Counted from the stretch's first letter, positions 7,212-13,650 are shown. The stretch: 16,133 bases of DNA from JASFEQ01 sp050122535 (GCA_050122535.1 JASFIT010000057.1:1-16133); one strand, 5' to 3'. Program-made: numbers and translations. Notes: generated by a model not told the origin, from the sequence alone.

Positions 7212-8002
7212 GGCTGCTTCCTTTTGGGAAACCAGGGGACAAAGGCGCTCGTGCTTTCTATGTAATCCCTGTATTTGGGCCGGGTCTCCACGATGCTTTT
7301 CTCAAGCAACGTCACTCCGGACACCTTTAGTAGGAGTATGGTTATGGTCAGCGGACTGATGATCGTCCAAATTTTCCCTGGCGCTGCCAAGGCAATCAGG
7401 AACAACCCCCACCACATGAGGCATTCTCCAAAGTAATTGGGATGACGGGTGGTGGCCCAAAGACCCCGGTTCATCACCCTACCCCTGTTTGCGGGATTGG
7501 CCTTGAAACGGCCCAACTGCCAATCCCCCACAGCTTCAAAGAAAAACCCTATGGCCCAAACAAGCAGTCCCAAGGTATCCTGCCAGACCCATCGGTCGGG
7601 TTCTGGAGAAATCTGCCCGGCCTGGGTCGCCAGGGAAATGACCCATAATAGGATGCCCTGGGTGCCAAAGACGGTGAAGAGGCTCACCCACCAGAATCTG
7701 GGGCCGTAGTTGGCCCGCCAAGCCTGATACCGCCGGTCCTCACCCTTTCCCCAGTTCCGCCCACCTATATGAATGGCAAGGCGAAGCCCCCAGATGGTGA
7801 CAAGTGTGCAAATGAGAAGTTTGCGGCCCAGATATCCTTCTGCCATATGGAAGGTTAGCCATGCAACAATGACAAAACCGAGGCCCCAAAAGATGTCCAC
7901 GATGCTCGCATTCTTCAACACAAGGCTGAGGAGCCAGAGGCCTATCATGCACCCGAAGATGATCGCCAAATTCGCGCCGTAAACGGTCCATAAAACGTCC
8001 AT
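7208..8002 (-). CDS. DUF1295 membrane protein, steroid 5-alpha-reductase fold
   Basis: A 264-residue polytopic membrane protein of the DUF1295 family (COG3752), related to steroid 5-alpha-reductases and isoprenylcysteine methyltransferases. Hydrophobic helices are visible near 6-27, 33-53, 62-78, 105-126, 142-158, 193-207 and 210-231. The C-terminal signature is MNRGLWATTRHPNYFGE (177-193), followed by WGLFL and RPKYRDYIESTSAFVPWFP (241-259), the part that binds NADPH in reductase members. A reductive role on a double bond in a lipid is therefore plausible but not shown. GGAG lies seven bases before ATG 8002. The gene lies 47 bp after the GPH transporter and overlaps the coclaurine-like methyltransferase, so the pair is likely made together and may act on the same substrate. 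Confidence 0.9.
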   Translation of the reverse strand: MDVLWTVYGANLAIIFGCMIGLWLLSLVLKNASIVDIFWGLGFVIVAWLTFHMAEGYLGRKLLICTLVTIWGLRLAIHIGGRNWGKGEDRRYQAWRANYGPRFWWVSLFTVFGTQGILLWVISLATQAGQISPEPDRWVWQDTLGLLVWAIGFFFEAVGDWQLGRFKANPANRGRVMNRGLWATTRHPNYFGECLMWWGLFLIALAAPGKIWTIISPLTITILLLKVSGVTLLEKSIVETRPKYRDYIESTSAFVPWFPKRKQP

Positions 8003-8049
8003 CTCAATTCTCCGCTGATTTCATGTTTAAAACAAAAACATCAGTATGG

Positions 8050-9480
8050 CTACGAAACCATGATTCTCTCACGACGAAGTGGATCCGTCACAGATCGCCC
8101 CGCTTTTCTCTCCGCAATGGCAAATCTTATCTCCCCGTGCCGTTTGCGGCTTATGGGATAGGCAAGAGCGATGATAAGGGCGACTATATTGCAAACAGAG
8201 GGAACGAGGGCATAAAGCAGGCGTAAGGTGAGGAGAACCTCTTCCGACTGTTCCACGTTGGGCATATACCCGACTTTGCCCAATATGGGTAAAGCGATCC
8301 CCACGCCCAAAGCCGCCGCCAGTTTTTTTGTAACGGACCAAAGCCCAATATAGTGTCCCTCCCTTCTCTCACCTGAAAGCAATTCATCGTAATCAATGAC
8401 GTCAGCTTGCATGGCCGAGGGAATGGCGAGTGTGGCCCCCAAGCCGATCCCAGAAACAAAGACCAGGATGCCATAAACCCATACATCACCCGGTCCCAGA
8501 AAGAAGACACCCACGAAAGCACCCGTATTGACCCCCATCGAAGCAATCCACGTCCACTTTTTTCCCAGACTTCTTGAGACCAGTATCCATCCCGGCAGAA
8601 ACAAAACCCCGGTGACAAAATAAATAATGAGGAACAGGTCTGCCAGCTTCGACTGCAGGACATATTCCACATAATAGAGGATGAGCGTCGCTGGAAGATT
8701 GTTCCCGAAGGCGCTCACCGTGTAGGAGACCAAGAGAATGATAAACGGCCTATTTTGGGCGACGCATCGAAATCCCTGCCATAATCCCTGTTTTTCGTCG
8801 CCTTCTGGTTGAGGCCTTTCCCGTATGGAGAGGACGCACCACCAGCAGAATGCCACGACCAGTGGGCCATAAAGGACTGAGATCCAGAAGAACTTCTCAC
8901 GCTCCCCCTCCCCTCCCGGAGGCATGCCCATGGCCCAGGTCACCAACGCAGGAGAGCTTGCTGCAACAAGCGTCCCGGCGATGAGCGCCCCATCCCTCAT
9001 GCCAAAAAGGGTCGTCCTTTCATGGTAATCAAACGTGATTTCAGGTCCGAGTGACTCATAAGGCACAACAGCCAACGTCCAGAAAAGGAAAAGGGAGAAG
9101 ATAGAGACCCCGAACCAGAAGGTCTCAAATGTGGGTGAGGCAACCGGAGGGTTGAAGAGTGCGTAGATGGCAAGAGCAAGCAGAATCGACGCCGCACCGA
9201 TGTAGGGGCGTCGCCTGCCGAACCGGGTTCTCGTCCTGTCCGACAAAAACCCGATGGCCGGATCTGTGACGGCATCAAAGAGGCGCACGGCCAGGATAAG
9301 ATACCCCAGCACCGTGATGTGAACACCGACCACATCCGTATAGAACTTGGGGATGTACACATACACGGGTATACCCACGACGGCCAGTGCAAAGGCCGGG
9401 GCCGCATAGGACAATTTCTTGCTGAGCGGGACGGAATTGGCATCAGAGGAACTCATGGTTCTATCCATCACCGCCCACAT
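8050..9480 (-). CDS. GPH/MelB-type major facilitator transporter
   Basis: A protein of about 470 residues with roughly twelve membrane helices. The family motif is clear after helix 2: DAVTDPAIGFLSDRTRTRFG followed by RRRPY, with the conserved aspartates of the sodium-coupled MelB group. VVPYESLGPEI also matches the group. Members carry sugars, sulfonates, or (as in MFSD2A) lysophospholipids across membranes. Because it lies in a lipid-modification operon, a lipid or lysolipid substrate is worth considering, though family members next to COG2907/CFAS genes are usually annotated only as sugar/cation symporters. The start is uncertain: ATG 9480 has no ribosome site, ATG 9468 is next, and ATG 9456 has GGA seven bases upstream and gives a natural N-terminus MSSSDANS. 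The gene is 76 bp or more from DUF1499 and 47 bp from DUF1295. Confidence 0.9.
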   Translation of the reverse strand: MWAVMDRTMSSSDANSVPLSKKLSYAAPAFALAVVGIPVYVYIPKFYTDVVGVHITVLGYLILAVRLFDAVTDPAIGFLSDRTRTRFGRRRPYIGAASILLALAIYALFNPPVASPTFETFWFGVSIFSLFLFWTLAVVPYESLGPEITFDYHERTTLFGMRDGALIAGTLVAASSPALVTWAMGMPPGGEGEREKFFWISVLYGPLVVAFCWWCVLSIRERPQPEGDEKQGLWQGFRCVAQNRPFIILLVSYTVSAFGNNLPATLILYYVEYVLQSKLADLFLIIYFVTGVLFLPGWILVSRSLGKKWTWIASMGVNTGAFVGVFFLGPGDVWVYGILVFVSGIGLGATLAIPSAMQADVIDYDELLSGERREGHYIGLWSVTKKLAAALGVGIALPILGKVGYMPNVEQSEEVLLTLRLLYALVPSVCNIVALIIALAYPISRKRHGEIRFAIAERKAGRSVTDPLRRERIMVS

Positions 9481-9556
9481 TTGAAGCCAAAGATTTTCTT
9501 ACCACCAGGCATTTAACCCTTCCTTGCCGCACCCGAAAAGCAAAGGGAGCTGTTGT

Positions 9557-10006
9557 TTAACTCTTTACGGTCTGTAAATATTTTTCCGAAATCTCTTTCA
9601 TCCGTCGCCGATTCAGTCCAAAGTCGTAGTACCCGGCCCGTGATGCAGAGCGGAAATGGACAACGCGCTCTTCGTCATCCAGCAAGAATTCCACATCGTC
9701 CACAAATCTCCAAAGGGCTGTTCTGAATTCCACATGGATGTGGAATTCTGTCAGCTTGACGATTTGCATTCGCTTCATGCCTTTGAGGATGCTGAGAATC
9801 CGTTCCCTGGTTGCCTCCCGCGTTTGCAGATAGGGAAGCGGTTCCATGGTATGCCTTTTACTCTTGCTCTGAGTTGAAACACAGTTGGGCGAATCCGGAC
9901 AAGGGGCCAATTTGTCTTCCGTGGCACCAAGGCCTTCCACACCTGCTCCTGACACGCTGCTCAAAATGAAAATGGTCATAAGACCGCTAATGGATCCTCT
10001 TTTCAT
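9557..10006 (-). CDS. DUF1499 exported protein
   Basis: A 149-residue protein with an N-terminal signal peptide: MKR, then a hydrophobic stretch ISGLMTIFILSSVSGAGV, with cleavage likely soon after. The mature start carries the DUF1499 mark LAPCPDSPNCVSTQ. Later blocks are FVDDVEFLLDDEERVVHFRS and ASRAGYYDFGLNRRRMKEI, the second being a signature of the family. The function of DUF1499 is unknown, and the protein should act in the periplasm or at the membrane. ATG 10006 is chosen because GAGGAGG sits four bases upstream and a signal peptide begins there. The frame stays open further upstream but that part only shadows the previous gene. The gap to the ADP-ribosylglycohydrolase homologue is 34 bp, so it probably belongs to the same operon. 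Confidence 0.9.
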   Translation of the reverse strand: MKRGSISGLMTIFILSSVSGAGVEGLGATEDKLAPCPDSPNCVSTQSKSKRHTMEPLPYLQTREATRERILSILKGMKRMQIVKLTEFHIHVEFRTALWRFVDDVEFLLDDEERVVHFRSASRAGYYDFGLNRRRMKEISEKYLQTVKS

Positions 10007-10040
10007 ACGTCCTCCTCTTTTGCCTGCAGGCTTCCATCCC

Positions 10041-11105
10041 TCATTTGTCCTTTCCCTCGTGGGCCGGTTTAGAAAACTCAGGGGGAGTATGGCGCAGACC
10101 TTTGATCCATCGCTCGGGAAAGGCCTCGATCCCATTTGCCGCCCCGAGAAGCGCGCCCAAGACCGCCCCCCGATAGGCATTATCTCCACCCAGATTTGTG
10201 TTTGCAATTAGGCCGCCTTCCGGATCGTCATGATATTTTAGAGCCAGATAGATGACCGAGGGGACCGATTCCTCCACATAGCAGGCCGTACTGAACCGCC
10301 GTCCCACCACCAACTCGTCCTCCTCGTCCAGCCATTTCAGGAACGGATATCCAGCAAATGGGCTTCGCTGCTTTTCCATTTCCGCCATCAAAGCCTCTTT
10401 CAGGGGTGAACCATTGAATATCTGTAGCAGCAAGTCAGCAAGAAGTAACGTGGCGCCCTCCATTTTAGGGCCAAGGTGCGTGAGGGAAAGGTGCTCTAGA
10501 GCAGCTTTTTTCGCCTTTTCAGGATCGTCCCTATAGAACACAACAATCGGGACCACGCCCACCAAACCGCCAATATGTTTCTCCTGGACACCGCATTTTC
10601 GGGGTGGCGCCCCTTTGGCGTATTGGGTGAAAAAATGGCGGTGGTATTCCTCCACATAGGTATCGCGGTGGTTGCCTGGTGTGGTCATATAGTTGATGTA
10701 ACGTTTGAGATAGTCGTCGGCGTCATAACCCCCATTTTTATTGAGTGATTCTATGAGTAGTGCGCATAATTTCAAGTTCAGGGTATTTTCCCCAGCTTTT
10801 AGAAACTGGTGGTAGTGAACACCGTGCTGCCCCCAGTATTGAGCCTGCTCATGAAGGATGTCTCCCTTCTTGTTGATCGATTTGTAGGATGAGCGCCAAA
10901 GGATGCTATCTGGATGGGGATTCCTGGGTTCCAGATAATCCCTCACTTGGCCGTAATCTCGCCGTAAGGCGAGTCGGTCATAGTACCAATGCACAGGCAT
11001 GGCAAGGGCATCTCCGATGAAAAGGCCATAGATACATCCGCGCATCCTCGATTCCAAGGGGACATTTGAGAAATTCTTTTCTGGGTTTGAGCTTTCACCT
11101 TTCAT
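10041..11105 (-). CDS. ADP-ribosylglycohydrolase-fold protein, J1-crystallin-like, altered metal site
   Basis: A 354-residue member of the ADP-ribosylglycohydrolase (DraG/ARH) superfamily. The fold marks are MRGCIYGLFIGDALAMPVHW (21-40) and NLGGDNAYRGAVLGALLGAANG (304-325). In active DraG/ARH enzymes two Mg ions are held by an (S/T)DD(T) motif and by DxD(T). Here the first region reads AGENTLN (104-110) and the second GGDNAYRG, so several acidic ligands are absent. This pattern recalls the J1-crystallin/selenoprotein J subgroup, whose activity is unclear. It may be a binding protein, or it may cleave something other than ADP-ribose. ATG 11105 has AGAGGTG just upstream. It is the first gene of the minus-strand lipid operon. 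A structural or unrelated role cannot be excluded. Confidence 0.88.
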   Translation of the reverse strand: MKGESSNPEKNFSNVPLESRMRGCIYGLFIGDALAMPVHWYYDRLALRRDYGQVRDYLEPRNPHPDSILWRSSYKSINKKGDILHEQAQYWGQHGVHYHQFLKAGENTLNLKLCALLIESLNKNGGYDADDYLKRYINYMTTPGNHRDTYVEEYHRHFFTQYAKGAPPRKCGVQEKHIGGLVGVVPIVVFYRDDPEKAKKAALEHLSLTHLGPKMEGATLLLADLLLQIFNGSPLKEALMAEMEKQRSPFAGYPFLKWLDEEDELVVGRRFSTACYVEESVPSVIYLALKYHDDPEGGLIANTNLGGDNAYRGAVLGALLGAANGIEAFPERWIKGLRHTPPEFSKPAHEGKDK

Positions 11106-11160
11106 GATTCACCTCTCACGATTTCGCACGATATTTGCTTAGTGACCTAATCCTCCCTCT

Positions 11161-11225
11161 GATACTACAAGTATCTTGGCGCGTTTATATATTGAAAACT
11201 AAACATCAAGGCTTGTTAAAACAAG
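11161..11225. promoter_or_regulatory. Two short perfect palindromes upstream of the minus-strand lipid operon
   Basis: GATACT-ACA-AGTATC (11161-11175) and CTTGTT-AA-AACAAG (11212-11225) are perfect inverted repeats with six-base arms, 36 bases apart, in an A+T-rich stretch about 55 to 120 bases upstream of the first gene of the operon. A TATAAA (minus strand, near 11190) lies between them, but no well-spaced -35 box is seen. They may be operators for the operon promoter. Confidence 0.35.
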
Positions 11226-11239
11226 TGTTCCGAAGGGAA

Positions 11240-11365
11240 GTGCTCTTCTTGACCGATAATCCATGCAGTCGTCAAGGAAAGGAATATAACGCCATCTACC
11301 TCAGTTTGGGCGGCTTTGTTGACAGTCCTATGGGGATGATTATCGATTTTTTAGAAGTGCGTTAA
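11240..11365 (+). pseudogene. Possible QueD (6-pyruvoyl-tetrahydropterin synthase family) remnant
   Basis: The plus frame ending at TAA 11363-11365 reads DNPCSRQGKEYNAIYLSLGG and then FVDSPMGMIIDFLEVR. This resembles the middle of the QueD/PTPS family: an active-site Cys, then HGHNY (here QGKEY), strand, and GM-x-x-DF. The zinc histidines are missing and the frame stops directly after the DF block, with no start or ribosome site upstream. If real, it is a decayed piece of a queuosine-pathway gene. The match is short and was judged by eye, so chance similarity is possible. Confidence 0.25.
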
Positions 11366-11371
11366 GGACTA

Positions 11372-11438
11372 GAGGGCGTTTCCCACCTCTCAGGAGAAGA
11401 GAGGGCCGCGGCATAGGAATAGAGGTAGCAACGCCCTC
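11372..11438. repeat. Nested inverted repeat in the gene-poor region
   Basis: GAGGGCGTT (11372-11380) and AACGCCCTC (11430-11438) are perfect nine-base complements. Inside them CCTCTC (11386-11391) and GAGAGG (11399-11404) form a second stem with a seven-base loop. An RNA from either strand could fold into a two-level structure. No T-run follows on either side, so it is not a standard terminator. No known RNA family was recognised. Confidence 0.4.
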
Positions 11439-11486
11439 AGGAGATACGCGACCGTTTCAAGAGGGATGAACGTCCGCACCCTTACC

Positions 11487-11531
11487 CCAAATGGGTCCCT
11501 TCAAGCAGAGAGGAAATAGGGACCTATTTGG
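11487..11531. terminator. 14-bp hairpin at the end of the small membrane protein gene
   Basis: Arms 11487-11500 and 11518-11531 pair over 14 positions with a single G-U, around a 17-base loop. The stop codon of the 53-residue membrane protein (11526-11524) lies in one arm. On the plus strand the stem is followed by ATTTTGTTT, a weak T-rich tail. On the minus strand no T-run follows. It may end transcription or protect the 3' end of the small mRNA. Confidence 0.45.
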
Positions 11532-11685
11532 ATTTTGTTTCCAGAATATAGCTCAGAATCAGGAGTGTGGGTGGCCACAACCCCACAAAAATCCCCCACT
11601 CGTGGGCCTTACCAAAGAATACGATCAGGGACAAAGGGATGGCAATAATACCTAACCAAAAGCAGAGTTGAGATAATCCTTTCAT
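11524..11685 (-). CDS. Small two-helix membrane protein, 53 residues
   Basis: A short frame from ATG 11685 to TAG 11524 with a very strong ribosome site (AGGAGGAGG, five to six bases before ATG). The product starts MKGLSQLCFWLGIIAIPLSL. It has two hydrophobic helices, about residues 7-24 and 31-48, joined by a short loop GKAHEWG, and a charged tail ETKSK. Two tryptophans and the Pro-Pro pair in helix 2 are notable. I do not recognise a family. A sigma-70-like promoter lies 165 bases upstream, a foldable leader lies between, and a 14-bp hairpin covers the stop, so it looks like a self-contained transcription unit. It lies between the ferritin-like gene and the lipid operon on the same strand. 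The signal for being a real gene comes from the ribosome site, the helices and the hairpin together. Confidence 0.7.
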   Translation of the reverse strand: MKGLSQLCFWLGIIAIPLSLIVFFGKAHEWGIFVGLWPPTLLILSYILETKSK

Positions 11686-11745
11686 GGACGCCTCCTCCTT
11701 TCAAGAAGAATAGAGTTGGAAGATGAGACTACCACCAGAGCGGCT

Positions 11746-11795
11746 GGAGAGCCTTGTTAGTAGCCACCCAGACGTACTTTTAGCTACCGCTCCCC
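11746..11795 (-). ncRNA. Structured 5' leader of the small membrane protein mRNA
   Basis: On the minus strand GGGGAGC (11795-11789) pairs with GCTCTCC (11752-11746), one G-U included, and encloses GTAGC/GCTAC (11787-11783 with 11764-11760). An alternative pairing GAGCGG/CCGCTC (11792-11787 with 11743-11738) competes with the first stem, so the leader could switch between two folds. It lies between the candidate promoter and the ATG at 11685. I could not assign it to a known riboswitch class. Confidence 0.4.
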
Positions 11796-11849
11796 GATAA
11801 AGCCCCGGCTGTAAGTTAACGGCTAGAAGGTTTCGTGACTCTTTGGCTC

Positions 11850-11877
11850 ATCATATTCAAAAAGTTTTGTAAGTCAA
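11850..11877 (-). promoter_or_regulatory. Sigma-70-like promoter for the small membrane protein
   Basis: Minus strand TTGACT (11877-11872), 16-base spacer, TATGAT (11855-11850). Both boxes match five of six consensus bases. Transcription from here would give a leader of about 160 bases before ATG 11685. Confidence 0.6.
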
Positions 11878-11900
11878 GAACTTTGGCGCCCTCTCCCCCT

Positions 11901-11917
11901 CCTGATTACCGATCAGG
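11901..11917. terminator. Small hairpin downstream of the ferritin-like gene
   Basis: CCTGAT-TACCG-ATCAGG is a perfect six-base stem with a five-base loop, 50 bases after the stop of the ferritin-like gene. No T-run follows on the minus strand, so termination activity is uncertain. Confidence 0.3.
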
Positions 11918-11966
11918 TTCATATTAGTGTCCACAACGAGCTGAAGCATTTCACACAGACGGGGTC

Positions 11967-12275
11967 TTATGTTTTCTTCAGTTTGGAGATCATTTCTTCC
12001 ACTTCTTCATAACCTTCCTTATAAAATTTTTCTTCCTCGGGATCCAATTCTCGTAGAAGCCTCAGAAACTCACCGGCATGTTCTTTTTCTTCGTTGGCAA
12101 TATCATACAGCACTTCCTGAGCCAATTTGTTGTCTGTCGACTCCGCCAGCTGCTGGTATAATTGGATCGCCTCATATTCAGCGGCAACCATAAATCGAAT
12201 TGCCCGCACCAGTTCTTCGTGGGTGAGCTGACGGTCGTTTTTCAATACCATGAACGGATTGCAGAATTCCGGCAT
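11967..12275 (-). CDS. Encapsulated-ferritin-like (rubrerythrin-related) iron protein
   Basis: A 102-residue, mostly helical protein of the ferritin-like superfamily. It has two helices instead of four, with metal ligands in AAEYEAIQLY (31-40) and NEEKEHAGEF (61-70). Glu33, Glu63 and His66 match the ferroxidase ligands of encapsulated ferritin (Glu32, Glu62, His65 in the Rhodospirillum rubrum protein), so an active iron site would form only between two subunits. The N-terminal PEFCNPFMVLKNDRQLTHEELVRAIRFM is typical of stand-alone members. The C-terminal tail (EEMISKLKKT) does not look like a known encapsulin cargo peptide, and no encapsulin shell gene is in the window. AGGAGGT lies five bases before ATG 12275. 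It could store or oxidise iron, or remove peroxide. Confidence 0.88.
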   Translation of the reverse strand: MPEFCNPFMVLKNDRQLTHEELVRAIRFMVAAEYEAIQLYQQLAESTDNKLAQEVLYDIANEEKEHAGEFLRLLRELDPEEEKFYKEGYEEVEEMISKLKKT

Positions 12276-12573
12276 ACTTTACCTCCTTTCAATAAGACAC
12301 AAGAAACGTTTTTTTGATTTCTCGTCTATTCGAAGCCATGGGTCCACCAGGATTAGGTTTTCGCGATATGCATCGCACATGGGAAACATAAAGGCAATCA
12401 AAAAATAAATCGATTTAGTAACGGACGATATGGGAAAGCGTGACGCAAAGGGCTATCCATGATAAAGCCTCGCCGCATTCGCCAGAACCCTATTGACTTT
12501 CGTTATCAGGTCGATTATCAATTTGCTCATCGGTCGTGGTATCCTAAGAAAGTCAGTGGCGGAGGATATTAAA
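12276..12573. promoter_or_regulatory. Divergent region between ferritin-like and molybdoenzyme genes
   Basis: This 298-bp stretch holds no gene I can support. The half near the molybdoenzyme carries its candidate promoter. The half near the ferritin-like gene has A+T-rich tracts (12307-12319 and 12409-12416) but no clear promoter for the minus strand. Two TTATCA copies lie 12 bp apart at 12503-12508 and 12515-12520. Confidence 0.4.
12493..12521 (+). promoter_or_regulatory. Candidate promoter of the molybdoenzyme gene
   Basis: TTGACT (12493-12498), 17-base spacer, TATCAA (12516-12521). The -35 box matches five of six bases and the -10 box four of six. It lies 53 bases before the chosen ATG 12574, with GGAGG between. 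Confidence 0.5.
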
Positions 12574-13617
12574 ATGAAGAAAAAAATGCGTGTAATGGCA
12601 GAAAAACCCTTAAATGCCGAAACGCCAATCGAATCTCTTCGTCCGTGGATTACCGACAACGAGCTGTTTTTCAAACGGAACCAGGGTCAGTTCATGGAGA
12701 CACCCATTGAGCTTTCCGACTGGAGGCTTCTTGTTGGTGGGTTGGTTGAAAAGAAACTCTCATTGACCTTTGAGGATATCCAACGCATGCCTAAAGTGGA
12801 ATTGGCCAAGACCCTGGAATGTTCTGGAAACAGTCGCTCTTTGCTCAAACAAAAAGCCTCCGGCAATCCCTGGACCATTGGCGGGGTGGGAAATGCGATT
12901 TGGGGGGGCATCTGGCTTAAAGATCTATTGGAAGAGGCGGGAATGAAAGACAACGCCAAACACGTTAGCTTCGAAGGATTGGATGAGCCCCTCGGATCCG
13001 CCGGTATTAGATTTATCCGCAGTATTCCGCTGGAGAAGGCTAACGCTTCAACCCTGCTCGCCTATGAAATGAACGGCGAGCCCTTGCCCCTCAAACATGG
13101 GTATCCACTGAGGGCTCTGGCGTTAGGCTGGACAGGTGCAAACTGTGTGAAGTGGCTCCATAAAATTACAATGCTCGATCGGCCTTATGAAGGGCATTTT
13201 ATGGACAAGGTATACCGTATATTCCAAAAAGGCGAAGATCCAAAATCCGGTGCGATCGTTAAGGACATCGTTGTCAAATCAATTATTTTTGAGCCTCTGG
13301 ACGGCGAAACCCTCCCGGCCGGTGTTGCGGCGATTCGAGGTGCGGCCTATGCAGGGGAAAACGGCATAAAGGGAGTGGATGTCTCTGTTGATGAGGGCCA
13401 GACGTGGAACCCGGCCAAATTGATTGGTATTCAGCAAGACTTTGCCTGGCGCCATTGGGAGTTTTTGTGGGATGTTCCTCATGCGGGAGAATACACAATC
13501 ATGGCCCGCGCGACGGACATGCGCGGGCACCAACAGCCCGAGACGGCCCTTTGGAATGTGCTGGGCTACGCGAACAACGGCATCCTGGAACACGCCATCG
13601 TTGTCCAGATTGCCTAA
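12574..13617 (+). CDS. Sulfite oxidase-type molybdopterin oxidoreductase, no export signal
   Basis: A 347-residue enzyme with the two domains of the sulfite oxidase family. Residues about 15-215 are the molybdopterin domain, with KPLNAETPIESLRPWIT at the start and LECSGNSRS (82-90) carrying Cys83, the expected molybdenum ligand. GGVGNAIWGGIWLKDLLEEAG and LPLKHGYPLRALALGWTGANCVKWL follow. Residues about 230-347 are the immunoglobulin-like dimerisation domain (IRGAAYAGENGIKGVDVSVD). Bacterial relatives oxidise sulfite and usually carry a Tat signal. Here the N-terminus MKKKMRVMAEKPLN has no twin-arginine motif and no hydrophobic stretch, so a cytoplasmic enzyme is predicted. A longer frame from TTG 12493 adds 27 residues but also no Tat motif. 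ATG 12574 is chosen because GGAGG lies eight bases upstream. No cytochrome partner is adjacent. Substrate may be sulfite or another oxyanion or sulfoxide. Confidence 0.9.
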   Translation: MKKKMRVMAEKPLNAETPIESLRPWITDNELFFKRNQGQFMETPIELSDWRLLVGGLVEKKLSLTFEDIQRMPKVELAKTLECSGNSRSLLKQKASGNPWTIGGVGNAIWGGIWLKDLLEEAGMKDNAKHVSFEGLDEPLGSAGIRFIRSIPLEKANASTLLAYEMNGEPLPLKHGYPLRALALGWTGANCVKWLHKITMLDRPYEGHFMDKVYRIFQKGEDPKSGAIVKDIVVKSIIFEPLDGETLPAGVAAIRGAAYAGENGIKGVDVSVDEGQTWNPAKLIGIQQDFAWRHWEFLWDVPHAGEYTIMARATDMRGHQQPETALWNVLGYANNGILEHAIVVQIA

Positions 13618-13618
13618 A

Positions 13619-13650
13619 AAAGGGGGACGGGCATAAATAAATAACTAACT
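13619..13650 (+). repeat. Left terminal inverted repeat of the RAYT element
   Basis: This 32-base end begins AAAGGGGGACGGGCATAAAT and is an exact reverse complement of 14694-14725. Its last base is also the last base of the transposase stop codon. Confidence 0.95.

Noticed and set aside
11746..11795. yybP-ykoY (manganese) riboswitch, suggested by GGGGAG in the leader
   Set aside because: Only the first few bases match; the rest of the consensus is not there and the gene is not a known manganese exporter.
11810..11860. Hammerhead ribozyme-like core (TGATGA ... CGAAAC) on the minus strand
   Set aside because: The base before TGATGA is not C as required, and the segment between the two core motifs cannot form stem II.
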